A stretch of DNA of 31,023 bases from Methanobacteriota archaeon (GTDB taxonomy: Archaea; Methanobacteriota; Methanobacteria; Methanobacteriales; Methanobacteriaceae): contig JAEZRD010000042.1 in NCBI GenBank assembly GCA_023440975.1, positions 1 to 31,023 of the forward strand, read 5' to 3'. The first letter of the stretch is position 1; each line of letters starts with the position of its first letter. Positions 23,114 to 31,023 of this stretch are shown piece after piece. Below the pieces are notes generated by a model that saw nothing but the letters and a program-made list of their open reading frames with translations, ran no database searches and was not told where the DNA came from. The translations under genes were made by a program, and so were the position numbers.

Positions 23114-24343
23114 TTGTCAGAAGTATCATCAAAAGACTTATATGAGTTTAAAAGAACTTTAAGAGAATTATCTGAAAAAAAAGGAAGAGGGACTGAATTA
23201 GTATCAGTATACATACCTCATGATAAACAAATTAGTGATGTTGCTAAGCAAATGAGAGATGAACTTGGACAAAGTTCTAATATAAAAAGTAAAACAACCA
23301 AAAAAAATGTTCAATCTGCTATTGAAGTTATTATACAAAGAATAAGATTATTCAAACAAGCTCCTGAAAAAGGATTAGTATTATTTACTGGAATGATACC
23401 AAAAGGAGGGCCTGGGACTGAAAAAATGGAAACATATGTTTTTGAACCTCCTGAAGCAATAAGCACTTATTGGTACATTTGTGATAATGTATTCTATTTA
23501 GAACCTTTGGAAGAAATGATTGAAACTAAAGAAATTTATGGGATAACTGTATTGGATAGAAAAGAAGCAACAATAGCTACTCTTAAAGGGAAAAAAATAG
23601 AAATTTTGAAACATTTAACTAGTGGTGTTCCAGGAAAACATAAAGCAGGTGGGCAATCACAAAGAAGATTTGATCGTGTAATTGACCTTGCAGCTCATGA
23701 ATTTAAGAAAAGAATTGGGGAACATATGAATAATGCTTTTTTAGATATTGATGATTTAAAAGGTGTAATTATAGGTGGTCCAGGAAATACTAAAGAGGAA
23801 TTTCTTAAAGGAGAATATCTTCATTATGAAATAAAACAGAAAGTTATTGCTACTATTGATACCTCTTATACTGGTGAATTTGGTATACGTGAAATCATTG
23901 ATAAATCTATGGATATCCTTGAAGAAATGGATGTAATGAAAGAAAAACATATTGTACAAGGATTTTTAAAGGAATTAATTAATGAAAAAGGATTAGCTTC
24001 TTATGGTGAAAAAGAAGTAAGAAATAATTTGCAAATGGGAGCTGTTGATACACTTCTTTTATCCGAGGGGCTCCGTTCACACAGAAAAACTTATCAATGC
24101 TCAGTATGTGGTTTTGAGTTTAATAAAACATTGAAAGATGGTGAACCTGAAGAAGAAATTCTCTGTAAAGATTGTAATGAAAAAATGAAAATTGTAAAAT
24201 CTGTAGATATTATTGATGAATTAAGTGAACTAGCAGAACAAACAGCTTCTAATGTTGAGATAATATCCACAGAAACGGAAGAAGGAATGCAATTATTTAG
24301 AGCATTTGGTGGAATTGCTGCTATTTTAAGATATCATGTGTAA
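23114..24343 (+). CDS. prf1: Peptide chain release factor aRF1
   Basis: 409 residues from a TTG start. Recognises all three stop codons and triggers release of the finished protein. The stop-codon reading motif NIKS is at residues 56-59 and the peptide-release GGQ motif (within KHKAGGQSQRR) at 179-181. The C-terminal domain holds a zinc ribbon (CSVCGFEF ... CKDC). A GTG three codons earlier is in frame, but it lies inside the ribosome site GGAGTGA (23102-23108), whose spacing of 5 nt points to the TTG at 23114; that gives MSEVSSKDLYEFKR at the N-terminus. Confidence 0.95.
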   Translation: MSEVSSKDLYEFKRTLRELSEKKGRGTELVSVYIPHDKQISDVAKQMRDELGQSSNIKSKTTKKNVQSAIEVIIQRIRLFKQAPEKGLVLFTGMIPKGGPGTEKMETYVFEPPEAISTYWYICDNVFYLEPLEEMIETKEIYGITVLDRKEATIATLKGKKIEILKHLTSGVPGKHKAGGQSQRRFDRVIDLAAHEFKKRIGEHMNNAFLDIDDLKGVIIGGPGNTKEEFLKGEYLHYEIKQKVIATIDTSYTGEFGIREIIDKSMDILEEMDVMKEKHIVQGFLKELINEKGLASYGEKEVRNNLQMGAVDTLLLSEGLRSHRKTYQCSVCGFEFNKTLKDGEPEEEILCKDCNEKMKIVKSVDIIDELSELAEQTASNVEIISTETEEGMQLFRAFGGIAAILRYHV

Positions 24344-24398
24344 AAATAGAAAATATTTTTATAGTTAAAAAATATATTATGAACAATGGAGCTAAATT

Positions 24399-24620
24399 AT
24401 GAAATTGGTTGAAGAGGAAATTATTAAAGGAAGATTTTCAGTTCTTGTAAATAATAAAGTTATTGAGGTAGATAGTACAAAATTGGGGTCTACTCGTAAA
24501 GAAATATTATGTTCAATGAAAGAAATCACAGATGAATATGATGAATTTTTCATTCCAGGAACTATAATGTTAAGTGATAAAGCAACTTTCCAATTAAGAA
24601 TGCAAGAATCTTGTGAATAA
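24399..24620 (+). CDS. Conserved-looking 73-residue protein, unknown function
   Basis: An ATG with GGAG seven nt upstream opens a frame of 73 residues. The sequence is a mix of charged and hydrophobic residues (MKLVEEEIIKGRFSVLVNNK ... IMLSDKATFQLRMQESCE), suggesting a small alpha/beta fold without membrane segments or metal motif. Not recognised. It starts 55 nt after the aRF1 stop and may be read from the same transcript. It is followed by a long T-rich tract that should end transcription. Confidence 0.7.
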   Translation: MKLVEEEIIKGRFSVLVNNKVIEVDSTKLGSTRKEILCSMKEITDEYDEFFIPGTIMLSDKATFQLRMQESCE

Positions 24621-24917
24621 TTTCATTTCTGAATCATTTTAATTTTATTTTTTTTATCTTATTTTTTTTTATTTTTTCATTTTTTTATTTAAACAGTTTT
24701 TACAATATTTTTTTTATTTTTTTGAGAAATTTTTAATTTTTTTTATTTTTTCATGTTTATTTTTTCTACAAACTTTTAAGATTTTATAATTTTTTACAAA
24801 TTTGGTTATTTGTATAAAATAGAATACTATAAATGCTATGAAACTATACATATTAATGAATAATTAAAAATTATTGAATATTTTTTAATTATGTAATTTA
24901 TGAAATTGGAGGATAAT
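24621..24917. other. T-rich tract and gdhA promoter region
   Basis: Positions about 24630-24770 are a strongly T-rich run with many blocks of five to ten T on the + strand, a pattern that ends archaeal transcripts without needing a hairpin. Downstream, TGTATAAAAT (24811-24820) and CTATAAATG (near 24827) are TATA candidates for gdhA. No coding frame is convincing here; an ATG at 24900 in frame with gdhA lacks a ribosome site. Confidence 0.5.
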
Positions 24918-26252
24918 ATGTCATACGTTGATGAAGTAATAACTCGTACTATAAAAGAAAATCCGAGTGAAGTAGAATTTCACCAAACTTTAAATGAAGT
25001 TTTAAAATCAATTGAAGTTGTTGTGGATGAAAATGAAGACGCATACAGAAAAGATGCAGTTTTAGAAAGATTAGTTAATCCAGAAAGACAAATTAAATTT
25101 AGAGTTCCATGGGTTGATGATGAAGGTCAAGTAAAATTAAACACAGGATATCGTGTACAATTTAACAGTGCATTAGGACCTTACAAAGGAGGACTTCGTT
25201 TCCACCCTTCAGTAAATATAGGAATTATCAAATTTTTAGGTTTTGAACAAATATTTAAAAATGCATTAACTGATCTCCCTATTGGTGGAGGTAAAGGAGG
25301 ATCTGATTTTGATCCTAAAGGAAAATCCGACAGAGAAGTAATGGCATTTTGTCAAAGTTTTATGACTGAATTATACCGCCATATCGGTGATACTCAAGAT
25401 GTACCTGCAGGAGATATAGGTGTAGGTGGTAGAGAAATCGGTTACTTATACGGAGAATATAAAAGAATTACTAAAAGATTTGAAGGAGTATTAACTGGAA
25501 AAGGATTATCTTTTGGAGGATCATTAGCAAGAACCGAAGCAACTGGGTATGGATTATTATATTTAACTGAAGAAATGTTAAAAGCAAATGGTAATGATAT
25601 TGCTGATAAAACAGTAACTGTATCTGGATCAGGTAATGTAGCAACTTTTGCAATTCAAAAAGCACAAGAATTAGGTGCTAATGTTGTAACTGCATCTGAT
25701 TCAACTGGTTGGATTTATGATCCTGAAGGTATTGACATTAATTTACTCAGAGAAATCAAGGAAATTAGACGTGGTAGAGTAAGTGAATACGCTGATGAAA
25801 GAAAATCTGCAGAATACCATGAAGGTACAGGAGTATGGAGTATAAAAACTGATATTGCTCTTCCTTGTGCTACTCAAAATGAATTAAACCTTGATGATGC
25901 AAAAGCTTTAGTAGATAATGGTGCATTTGCAGTAGCTGAAGGAGCAAACATGCCTACTACTTTAGATGCAACTGAATATTTACAAGACAATAATGTATTA
26001 TTTGCTCCAGCAAAAGCAGCTAACGCTGGTGGAGTAGCTGTTTCAGCATTAGAAATGAGTCAAAATGCAGAAAAATTACATTGGAGCTTTGAAGAAGTAG
26101 ACAACTTACTTAAGAGAACAATGGTTAACATCTTCCATGCATTAGATGACACATCTAAAGAATATGATGCTGAAGGAAATTACGTTCTTGGAGCTAACAT
26201 TGCAGGATTTAAACGTGTCGTAGATGCAATGACTTCCCAAGGAATTGTCTAA
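24918..26252 (+). CDS. gdhA: NADP-type glutamate dehydrogenase
   Basis: 444 residues from the ATG at 24918, which has GGAGGATAAT directly before it; an ATG six codons earlier has none. Interconverts 2-oxoglutarate plus ammonia and glutamate; with biosynthetic enzymes of this length it mainly assimilates ammonia. Motifs: GPYKGGLRFHPSV, LPIGGGKGGSDFDPKGKSDREV with the active-site lysine, DVPAGDIGVGGREIGYLYG, and the nucleotide-binding VSGSGNVATFAIQKA. ALPCATQNELN and AEGANMPTT are the conserved later segments. Monocistronic by context, between a T-rich tract and a strong hairpin terminator. NADP preference is inferred from overall similarity. Confidence 0.96.
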   Translation: MSYVDEVITRTIKENPSEVEFHQTLNEVLKSIEVVVDENEDAYRKDAVLERLVNPERQIKFRVPWVDDEGQVKLNTGYRVQFNSALGPYKGGLRFHPSVNIGIIKFLGFEQIFKNALTDLPIGGGKGGSDFDPKGKSDREVMAFCQSFMTELYRHIGDTQDVPAGDIGVGGREIGYLYGEYKRITKRFEGVLTGKGLSFGGSLARTEATGYGLLYLTEEMLKANGNDIADKTVTVSGSGNVATFAIQKAQELGANVVTASDSTGWIYDPEGIDINLLREIKEIRRGRVSEYADERKSAEYHEGTGVWSIKTDIALPCATQNELNLDDAKALVDNGAFAVAEGANMPTTLDATEYLQDNNVLFAPAKAANAGGVAVSALEMSQNAEKLHWSFEEVDNLLKRTMVNIFHALDDTSKEYDAEGNYVLGANIAGFKRVVDAMTSQGIV

Positions 26253-26652
26253 ATATATTAAAAATTAATTGTGAACATTAAATTTTTGTTGTTCACAATT
26301 TTATTATCTTTTTTTAAATCAATCTTTTTTGTTAAAACCCCTTTTTTTAGGAATTTAAAAACGATTTTTTTATTCGTTCAATTTTAATTCTCATTTTTTT
26401 AATTTTTTATAGAATTCTTTTTAATATTATCTAATTTTTTATTAAAACATTCAACTTTTTTTATTAAATATATATATTTATATATGATTAATAACTTAAT
26501 TATCTACGAAGTTAATTAAAAACTTCAAAAAATTAAATGTATAAATATTTAAAATGTTAAAAATTGTAAAAACTTTCTATAATATTAAAAAAAGATAAAA
26601 AAATATAGAATAAAAAAGAATTTTTTCTAAAAAAAATATAAAATTTTGAAAA
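26253..26652. other. 400-bp AT-rich gap downstream of gdhA
   Basis: After the gdhA hairpin the + strand continues with several T-blocks to about 26460. Further right are a TATA-repeat run (near 26468-26486), a small inverted repeat GAAGTT/AACTTC (26508-26526, 7-nt loop), and TATA-like boxes near 26540 and 26580 that could serve the 104-residue gene. No gene seen. Confidence 0.5.
26267..26315 (+). terminator. gdhA terminator hairpin
   Basis: AATTGTGAAC (26267-26276) and GTTCACAATT (26291-26300) form a perfect 10-bp stem with a 14-nt loop, followed by TTATTATCTTTTTTT. It begins 14 nt after the gdhA stop. Confidence 0.8.
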
Positions 26653-26967
26653 ATGGTAGATAAAATGAAGCAAAAATTTAATCCTCAGGGGAGTGATAAT
26701 TTAATAGTCAATCAAAATATAATTAATGAAATTAAAAAAGATTATATTCATGGAAAAGAAACTAAATCACTTCTTTTTAAAAAATATGGTCTAAAATATG
26801 GAATTGATCGATTTACATTTATGGAAATAATAAACAACATAAATCAAGAACTTGGAATAAATAAACAATCTCCCATTAATAAAAAAGCTAACTGGTTAAT
26901 AAATTCTCGAATGGAAATGAATTTAGAGCACACTTATTACAATCCATATAATATTAATAAAAAATAA
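26653..26967 (+). CDS. 104-residue protein of unknown function
   Basis: Basic, Asn/Lys-rich protein (MVDKMKQKFNPQGSDNL at the start). The middle, roughly residues 25-65, has a helix pattern with IKKDYIHGKETKSLLFKKYGL, reminiscent of a DNA-binding helix-turn-helix, but this is only a resemblance. There is no strong ribosome site; the ATG at 26653 or one four codons later (26665) could start it. It stands alone between gene-poor stretches, and the sequence right after it looks decayed, so it might be a recent or fading gene. Confidence 0.45.
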   Translation: MVDKMKQKFNPQGSDNLIVNQNIINEIKKDYIHGKETKSLLFKKYGLKYGIDRFTFMEIINNINQELGINKQSPINKKANWLINSRMEMNLEHTYYNPYNINKK

Positions 26968-27346
26968 TATGAATGAGTTTTAATGGAAACATATCCTAAA
27001 TATAATCCAGGAGAGGTGATGAACTAATACTAAAATGTTTAAATAATAATTTTTAGAAACTAAAAATGGAAAAACGCCTTTTTATAAAATTAAATAATAA
27101 TGATTTAAAAAAATAATTTAGGTTGGTATAAAATAAACTTAATTCAAAAAAATAAAAAAAGAACTCTTGATAGTTGAACATATAATTAAAAAGAGGAGAG
27201 TGATTAAAAAAATTAAATGAGGTGAAATAATTTTAAAAACAATAAAAAAATCTATTTATGGGATCGATATAAATTAAATAATTAAAAAATATCGATCCTT
27301 AAATTCTCATATTTTAAAAAAAAGTAAAAAATTTATAAATTAAAAA
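26968..27346. other. Gene-poor stretch with ribosome-site-like motifs and tiny frames
   Basis: No full gene. Very short frames occur: one of 14 codons at 26983-27027 (METYPKYNPGEVMN) and one of 16 codons beginning near 27067 (MEKRLFIKLNNNDLKK). Strong ribosome-site-like strings are GGAGAGGTGATG (27010-27021), AGAGGAGAGTG (near 27194-27204) and GAGGTGAAAT (near 27220), each followed by a frame that stops at once. The right end has the hairpin at 27261-27298. It reads like the remains of one or more genes, though A/T bias makes chance likely for some of these. Confidence 0.4.
27244..27298 (-). terminator. Perfect hairpin downstream of gfcR
   Basis: GGATCGATAT (27261-27270) and ATATCGATCC (27289-27298) are perfect 10-bp arms with an 18-nt A/T loop. 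On the - strand it lies about 50 nt past the gfcR stop and is followed, ten nt later, by a run of seven T. Terminator of the gfcR transcript is the simplest reading. Confidence 0.55.
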
Positions 27347-27958
27347 TTATAATCTACTAACTTTAATTAAAGATTCAACAGGCACTCCTTCTACTTCTGA
27401 AAGGCCTGCTTTATCAATTAATACAGTACAAACTGTTGGTTCAGCTCCAAGATCTCTAACTGCATTAATAACTTCTCTCATAGTTTTACCACTAGTAATA
27501 ACATCATCAACAATAACAACTTTTTTTCCTTCAACAGATCCAAAATTACTACTAATTGTACCTTCACTATCACTATCTACTTTTTTATGTTTATTTGGAT
27601 GATAAACTGCAAGAGATGTTTTATTTCCAGTTTTATCTTCGATAAATTCAGCCATTAAAACTGAAAATGGAATTCCACTAATAGCTACACCAATAACTGT
27701 ATCAATATCCCCATGAGTTATTGCCATATCACCTAATGCTGCAGATATATATCGAAGTCTTGAAGAGCTTGCTCCTAAACTCTTCCAATTAATTGCAAAA
27801 TCAACAGGTTTTTGTTTAGGTTCTTCTTTTTCATCATTTTTTTGGAGAGTTAACCATCTAGCTGTATCCATTGAAACATTAAGTTCATCAGCAATTTCTC
27901 CAGTTGTAAAACCATGGCTTCTAAGTTCATTAGCTCTATTTATAAGTTTTGAATTCAT
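27347..27958 (-). CDS. gfcR: GfcR-type regulator (HTH plus orotate phosphoribosyltransferase-like)
   Basis: 203 residues. The N-terminal ~45 residues are a helix-turn-helix (RANELRSHGFTTGEIADELNVSMDTARWL). The rest is a type I phosphoribosyltransferase domain with the PRPP loop VVIVDDVITSGKTMREVI near residues 140-157. This architecture is that of archaeal OPRT-like proteins; one, GfcR of haloarchaea, activates sugar catabolism genes, and in methanogens the ligand and targets are not established. It lies about 60 nt downstream of the Gfo/Idh/MocA gene on the same strand, possibly co-transcribed. GTGAT precedes the ATG. Confidence 0.9.
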   Translation of the reverse strand: MNSKLINRANELRSHGFTTGEIADELNVSMDTARWLTLQKNDEKEEPKQKPVDFAINWKSLGASSSRLRYISAALGDMAITHGDIDTVIGVAISGIPFSVLMAEFIEDKTGNKTSLAVYHPNKHKKVDSDSEGTISSNFGSVEGKKVVIVDDVITSGKTMREVINAVRDLGAEPTVCTVLIDKAGLSEVEGVPVESLIKVSRL

Positions 27959-28019
27959 TTTATCACGAATTTTACCTATTTAAAAATATAAATTTCTTTT
28001 TATAGAAGTAATAAAATAT

Positions 28020-28970
28020 TTAAATTTTATCCAAAGGTATTGGAACATGTTCTTTAGAAGATTTATTCGCAGCTAATACCATTCTAAGAGCATTAAGTCC
28101 ATCTTCACCAGTAATAACTGGTTTTTCACCATTAACAATACATTCCAAAAAGGAATTTAATTCTTCTTTTAATGGTTCCTCATGGTTAATTTGGATATCT
28201 TGAGCAAATTTACCATGAACATCTAAACTTTGATCAATATAATCTACAGAAATAATCCCATCAGTTCCTGTTATTTCTATTTGTCGTCGTTTATAAGGGG
28301 TTAACCAGTTAACTTCTAATATTCCAGTAACGTCTTCAAAGTTTACCATAATTTCAGCATGATCTTCATATTCACATTTATCGAGAATACTTCCCATAGT
28401 AGCATAAACTTGTTCAACTTCTTCATCGAATAAGTAGTACATAACATCTAAATCGTGAATTGCTAAATCAATTGCTACTCCTACGTCTTTTATTCTTGGA
28501 GGGAATGGACCGACTCTTTTAGCTGATGCAGATACAACATCACCAATAACATCATTTTCAATTAATTCTTTAGCTTTTTGTACTGCAGGATTAAATCTTT
28601 CAACATGTCCAGTACCTAAAATAACTCCTTTTTCTTTTGCAGCTTTAATCATTCCTTCTGCTTCTTCTTCAGTAAAAGCAATAGGTTTTTCTACTAAAAC
28701 ATGTTTGCCATGTTCTATAGCTTTCATTACTACATCATAATGGTGAGTTGTAGGTACACAAACACTAACAACTTCAATTTCAGGATCACATAATAAATCT
28801 TCAATATCACTGTAACCCTTTGTGTCATATTTTTTACAAACTTTTTTTAAAGTTCTTTCACTTACATCTGAAACAGCTATAAGATTTGCATTTTCTAATC
28901 TATAATACACACGTGCATGGTTATAACCCATTGCTCCGACACCAATAACTCCTACGTTAACAGTTCTCAC
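28020..28970 (-). CDS. Gfo/Idh/MocA family NAD(P)-dependent oxidoreductase
   Basis: 316 residues from the GTG at 28970, which lies 8 nt after GGAGG; an in-frame TTG five codons earlier overlaps that site. The N-terminal Rossmann fold has NVGVIGVGAMGYNHARVY, and the family lysine sits in VEKPIA near residue 93. The C-terminal domain has GHVERFNPAV and DLAIHDLDVMYYLF, typical of sugar-nucleotide dehydrogenases. Methanogen relatives oxidise the 3-position of UDP-GlcNAc in making modified surface sugars; that substrate is a plausible but unproven guess here. Upstream of gfcR on the same strand. Confidence 0.88.
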   Translation of the reverse strand: MRTVNVGVIGVGAMGYNHARVYYRLENANLIAVSDVSERTLKKVCKKYDTKGYSDIEDLLCDPEIEVVSVCVPTTHHYDVVMKAIEHGKHVLVEKPIAFTEEEAEGMIKAAKEKGVILGTGHVERFNPAVQKAKELIENDVIGDVVSASAKRVGPFPPRIKDVGVAIDLAIHDLDVMYYLFDEEVEQVYATMGSILDKCEYEDHAEIMVNFEDVTGILEVNWLTPYKRRQIEITGTDGIISVDYIDQSLDVHGKFAQDIQINHEEPLKEELNSFLECIVNGEKPVITGEDGLNALRMVLAANKSSKEHVPIPLDKI

Positions 28971-29177
28971 AATTATTTCCTCCAAATTTTATTGAATAAT
29001 TACTTATTATTGTCTTTGTCTAAAAACTAATTTAAAGTTTTAGATAATATTATTATTATATTAAATATCGTTCTATATTAATTTAACTATCAATTCAATT
29101 TTCTTTTTATTATTGTAATTTATTTCAAATGTTCATTTTTTTGACAAATTTTTTTTCAATTTGATTAAATGGAAAAA

Positions 29178-30047
29178 TTAAATATAATTTAACATTTCTC
29201 TTCCAATAGATGTTCCTAATTGTTTTGCATCTCTAATGGAACCAGTTATACTAGTTTTAAATAATATTTCTCCATTTTTGTCTAATAATATGGAATTAAG
29301 TTTTAATTCTTTATTTTCAAATAATGATATTGCACCTAAAGGCCATTGACAACCTACTCCTACTTCTTCTAAAATACTTTTTTCAGATAGAACTTCTTGG
29401 AAACTGACATAATCACTTAATTTTTGTATAACTTCTTTTTTATTAGAATCTTTTCTTGCTATTATTGCAATTGCCCCTTGGCCCGCGGCGGGATAAATAT
29501 AATCAGTGGAAAATTTAGTTTTAATATATTGGGTTAATCCTAAGCGTTTTAATCCAGCTTCTGCCATAATAGTGGCATCAACTTCTCCTTTTAAAACTTT
29601 ATGTATACGAGTTTCAATATTTCCACGTATAGGTTTTAATTTAAAACCTTTATTATAATGATTACAAAAAGCTTCTCTTCTTAAACTACTACTTCCAAGT
29701 GATGAACCTTCAGATAAATCATCCCATTCGTATTGTGATATTAAAACCTCATTTGGAGATTCTCTAAGAGGAATGGCTACAATTTCAAGATCTTCATCTA
29801 ATTCCGTAGGAACATCTTTAAGACTATGAACCGCAAAATCTACTTCTTCTTCTAATACTACTTTATCTAATTCTTTAGTGAATAATCCTTTAGAATCCAT
29901 ATTATACAGTTGAGAATTAGTAATTTTATCTCCTTTAGTTTTAATAATTTCAGTTTCAACTTCTTCGCCACTGATTTGGGATAATGCTTTACTTACCTGG
30001 TTAGTTTGTGCAAGGGCAAGTTTACTTCCTCTAGTTCCAACAATCAT
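29178..30047 (-). CDS. hemC: Porphobilinogen deaminase (hydroxymethylbilane synthase)
   Basis: 289 residues. Joins four porphobilinogen units into hydroxymethylbilane, the linear precursor of all tetrapyrroles, including F430, siroheme and cobamides. Motifs: GTRGSKLALAQTNQV at the N-terminus, FAVHSLKDVPTEL with the catalytic Asp, SSLRREA and RGNIETRIHKVL with the binding arginines, and EVGVGCQWPLGA holding the cysteine that carries the dipyrromethane cofactor. Slightly short, as is usual in archaea. Ribosome site weak (AAGGCGA). Located downstream of the probable cfbE on the same strand, which links it to F430 synthesis. Confidence 0.95.
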   Translation of the reverse strand: MIVGTRGSKLALAQTNQVSKALSQISGEEVETEIIKTKGDKITNSQLYNMDSKGLFTKELDKVVLEEEVDFAVHSLKDVPTELDEDLEIVAIPLRESPNEVLISQYEWDDLSEGSSLGSSSLRREAFCNHYNKGFKLKPIRGNIETRIHKVLKGEVDATIMAEAGLKRLGLTQYIKTKFSTDYIYPAAGQGAIAIIARKDSNKKEVIQKLSDYVSFQEVLSEKSILEEVGVGCQWPLGAISLFENKELKLNSILLDKNGEILFKTSITGSIRDAKQLGTSIGREMLNYI

Positions 30048-30252
30048 TTATTTCGCCTTTAAAATTTTTAAATAAAAAAATATAATTTATTTAATAAAAA
30101 AAGTTTTTTTTTAAAAAATCAATAGTTATTCATTTCAATTTTACTTTTTCATATAATATAAATCTTATTTATTAACTTAATTTTTATTGAATTTCTATTT
30201 AAACTTAAAAATTTAATTAAATTTATTATCTTTGTATTAAAATATTAAAATT

Positions 30253-31023
30253 TTATCTTTTACTTATATCTGAGTATTTTGATCTATAAATAAAAAGTAT
30301 ATTATGCTTATTTTTAATAGAAAATTTAATTGCATCATTATAATTTTTATAATAAGGGATTTCAGTTTTCATTTGTTTTTTTAAATTAAAACCTAATTCA
30401 TCTGTGAAAATTAAGTCAATTTTATCAGAATAAATTTTTTCCTCTAATAATTGAATTAATTCTTTTTCATTTATTTCTTCACAGGTAACTCCATATTTCC
30501 CTCCAATAATTACAGTATAATTATCTAAATTTTTTATCATATTCATAGAACAATTTATGGCTTTAACATTCAAACCAGGATTTATTTCCTCAAAAACAAC
30601 TTGGTTATTAATAATTCTTTTAGAAGTCCTGCCATCAATTCCTTTAAAATTAGTCAATCCTTTTGAAATAATTTCAGATTTAATGTTTAATGATAAACTG
30701 GCTGTAATAGCAGATAAAATGTTTAAAACATTATGTTTTCCTGGAGCGAATGTTTTAACATTCATTTTTCCATTTAAAATATTTCCATTAATAGTTTTTA
30801 AATTATTATATTCTATATTGATTGTTGTAATGTCTAAAGAATATTCAATACTATGAACTCTAACAGAAGCATTAGAATTTTTTGAATTAATTGAAAATGA
30901 ATTTATTTTATATTCATATTCCTTAGCTTCTTTTGGATAATATTTTTTCAGTGTTTCTTCTTCAATAACTACTATTTTACAATTAAATACCTGTTTTTTT
31001 GCTTCTCGAGCAGTACTAGTATT
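30253..31023 (-). CDS. cfbE: Mur ligase family protein, probably coenzyme F430 synthetase CfbE (5' end outside)
   Basis: The frame is open without a start to the window edge, giving the last 256 residues. The first Met inside (30765) falls within the domain, so the gene clearly continues outside. FAPGKHNVLNILSAITASLSL is the Mur ligase end-of-central-domain helix (G-x-H-N-x-x-N), and KGLTNFKGIDGRTSKRI with FEEINPGLNVKAI begins the C-terminal domain. CfbE is the Mur ligase that closes the last ring of F430, the nickel cofactor of methyl-coenzyme M reductase. The adjacent hemC supports this over the pseudomurein Mur ligases also found in this order, but the ATP-binding loop needed to compare them is not in the window. 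Confidence 0.65.
   Translation of the reverse strand, partial: NTSTAREAKKQVFNCKIVVIEEETLKKYYPKEAKEYEYKINSFSINSKNSNASVRVHSIEYSLDITTINIEYNNLKTINGNILNGKMNVKTFAPGKHNVLNILSAITASLSLNIKSEIISKGLTNFKGIDGRTSKRIINNQVVFEEINPGLNVKAINCSMNMIKNLDNYTVIIGGKYGVTCEEINEKELIQLLEEKIYSDKIDLIFTDELGFNLKKQMKTEIPYYKNYNDAIKFSIKNKHNILFIYRSKYSDISKR

Noticed and set aside
30557..30856. 99-codon + frame opposite the Mur ligase gene
   Set aside because: Antisense to a frame with clear homology; no independent support.
1..31023. CRISPR array or defence cluster
   Set aside because: No evenly spaced direct repeats of 23-37 bp and no cas, restriction or toxin-antitoxin genes were found.

Overview
The window comes from a very AT-rich archaeon. 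Its A-type ATP synthase operon, TFB, archaeal DnaG, Gar1, aRF1, archaeal UMP kinase, GfcR-type regulator and a probable coenzyme F430 ligase fit a methanogen of the order Methanobacteriales. The low GC and protein styles suggest Methanosphaera; the genus is an inference. It reads mostly as conserved chromosome, with no CRISPR array, insertion sequence, prophage or rRNA.

Layout. 1-6.5 kb (+): the ATP synthase operon K(end)-E-C-F-A-B-D, with a perfect hairpin before atpD, an unusually long tail on subunit D, and two hairpin terminators after it. 6.7-12.2 kb: a 51-residue membrane peptide (+) meets an ATP-grasp gene (-) at a shared TTAA stop. Then, all on -, tRNA-Gln(UUG), DUF1284, a 46-residue Cys/Lys peptide, bioY behind a candidate operator, a Xer recombinase and dnaG. 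12.2-13.0 kb is an 850-bp gene-free gap with several palindromes. 13.0-16.5 kb (+): an RraA-like protein, a UPF0104 membrane protein, and the gar1-tfb pair. 16.5-19.7 kb (-): a two-domain glycosyltransferase and a membrane protein. 19.8-20.6 kb (+): a TauE/SafE permease that appears to start on ATT; it ends on a second shared TTAA stop. 20.6-22.9 kb (-): pyrH, a DUF2116 zinc-ribbon peptide and two YbjQ-family genes. 23.1-26.3 kb (+): aRF1, a 73-residue unknown and glutamate dehydrogenase. 26.3-27.3 kb: sparse, possibly decaying sequence with one 104-residue unknown. 27.3-31.0 kb (-): gfcR, a Gfo/Idh/MocA oxidoreductase, hemC and the C-terminal part of a Mur-ligase homologue, probably CfbE.

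How the genes relate. Most are housekeeping: energy conversion (Atp), transcription initiation (TFB), rRNA pseudouridylation (Gar1), RNA processing (DnaG), translation (aRF1, tRNA-Gln), pyrimidine supply (PyrH), nitrogen assimilation (Gdh), and tetrapyrrole/F430 synthesis (HemC with probable CfbE). The accessory interest lies in small cysteine-rich or membrane peptides, palindromes placed at promoters, non-ATG starts, and the glycosyltransferase fusion. I did not find a clear, wholly new multi-gene system. The best candidates for something undescribed are the bioY / 46-residue peptide / DUF1284 cluster, the long AtpD tail and the ATT-initiated permease.
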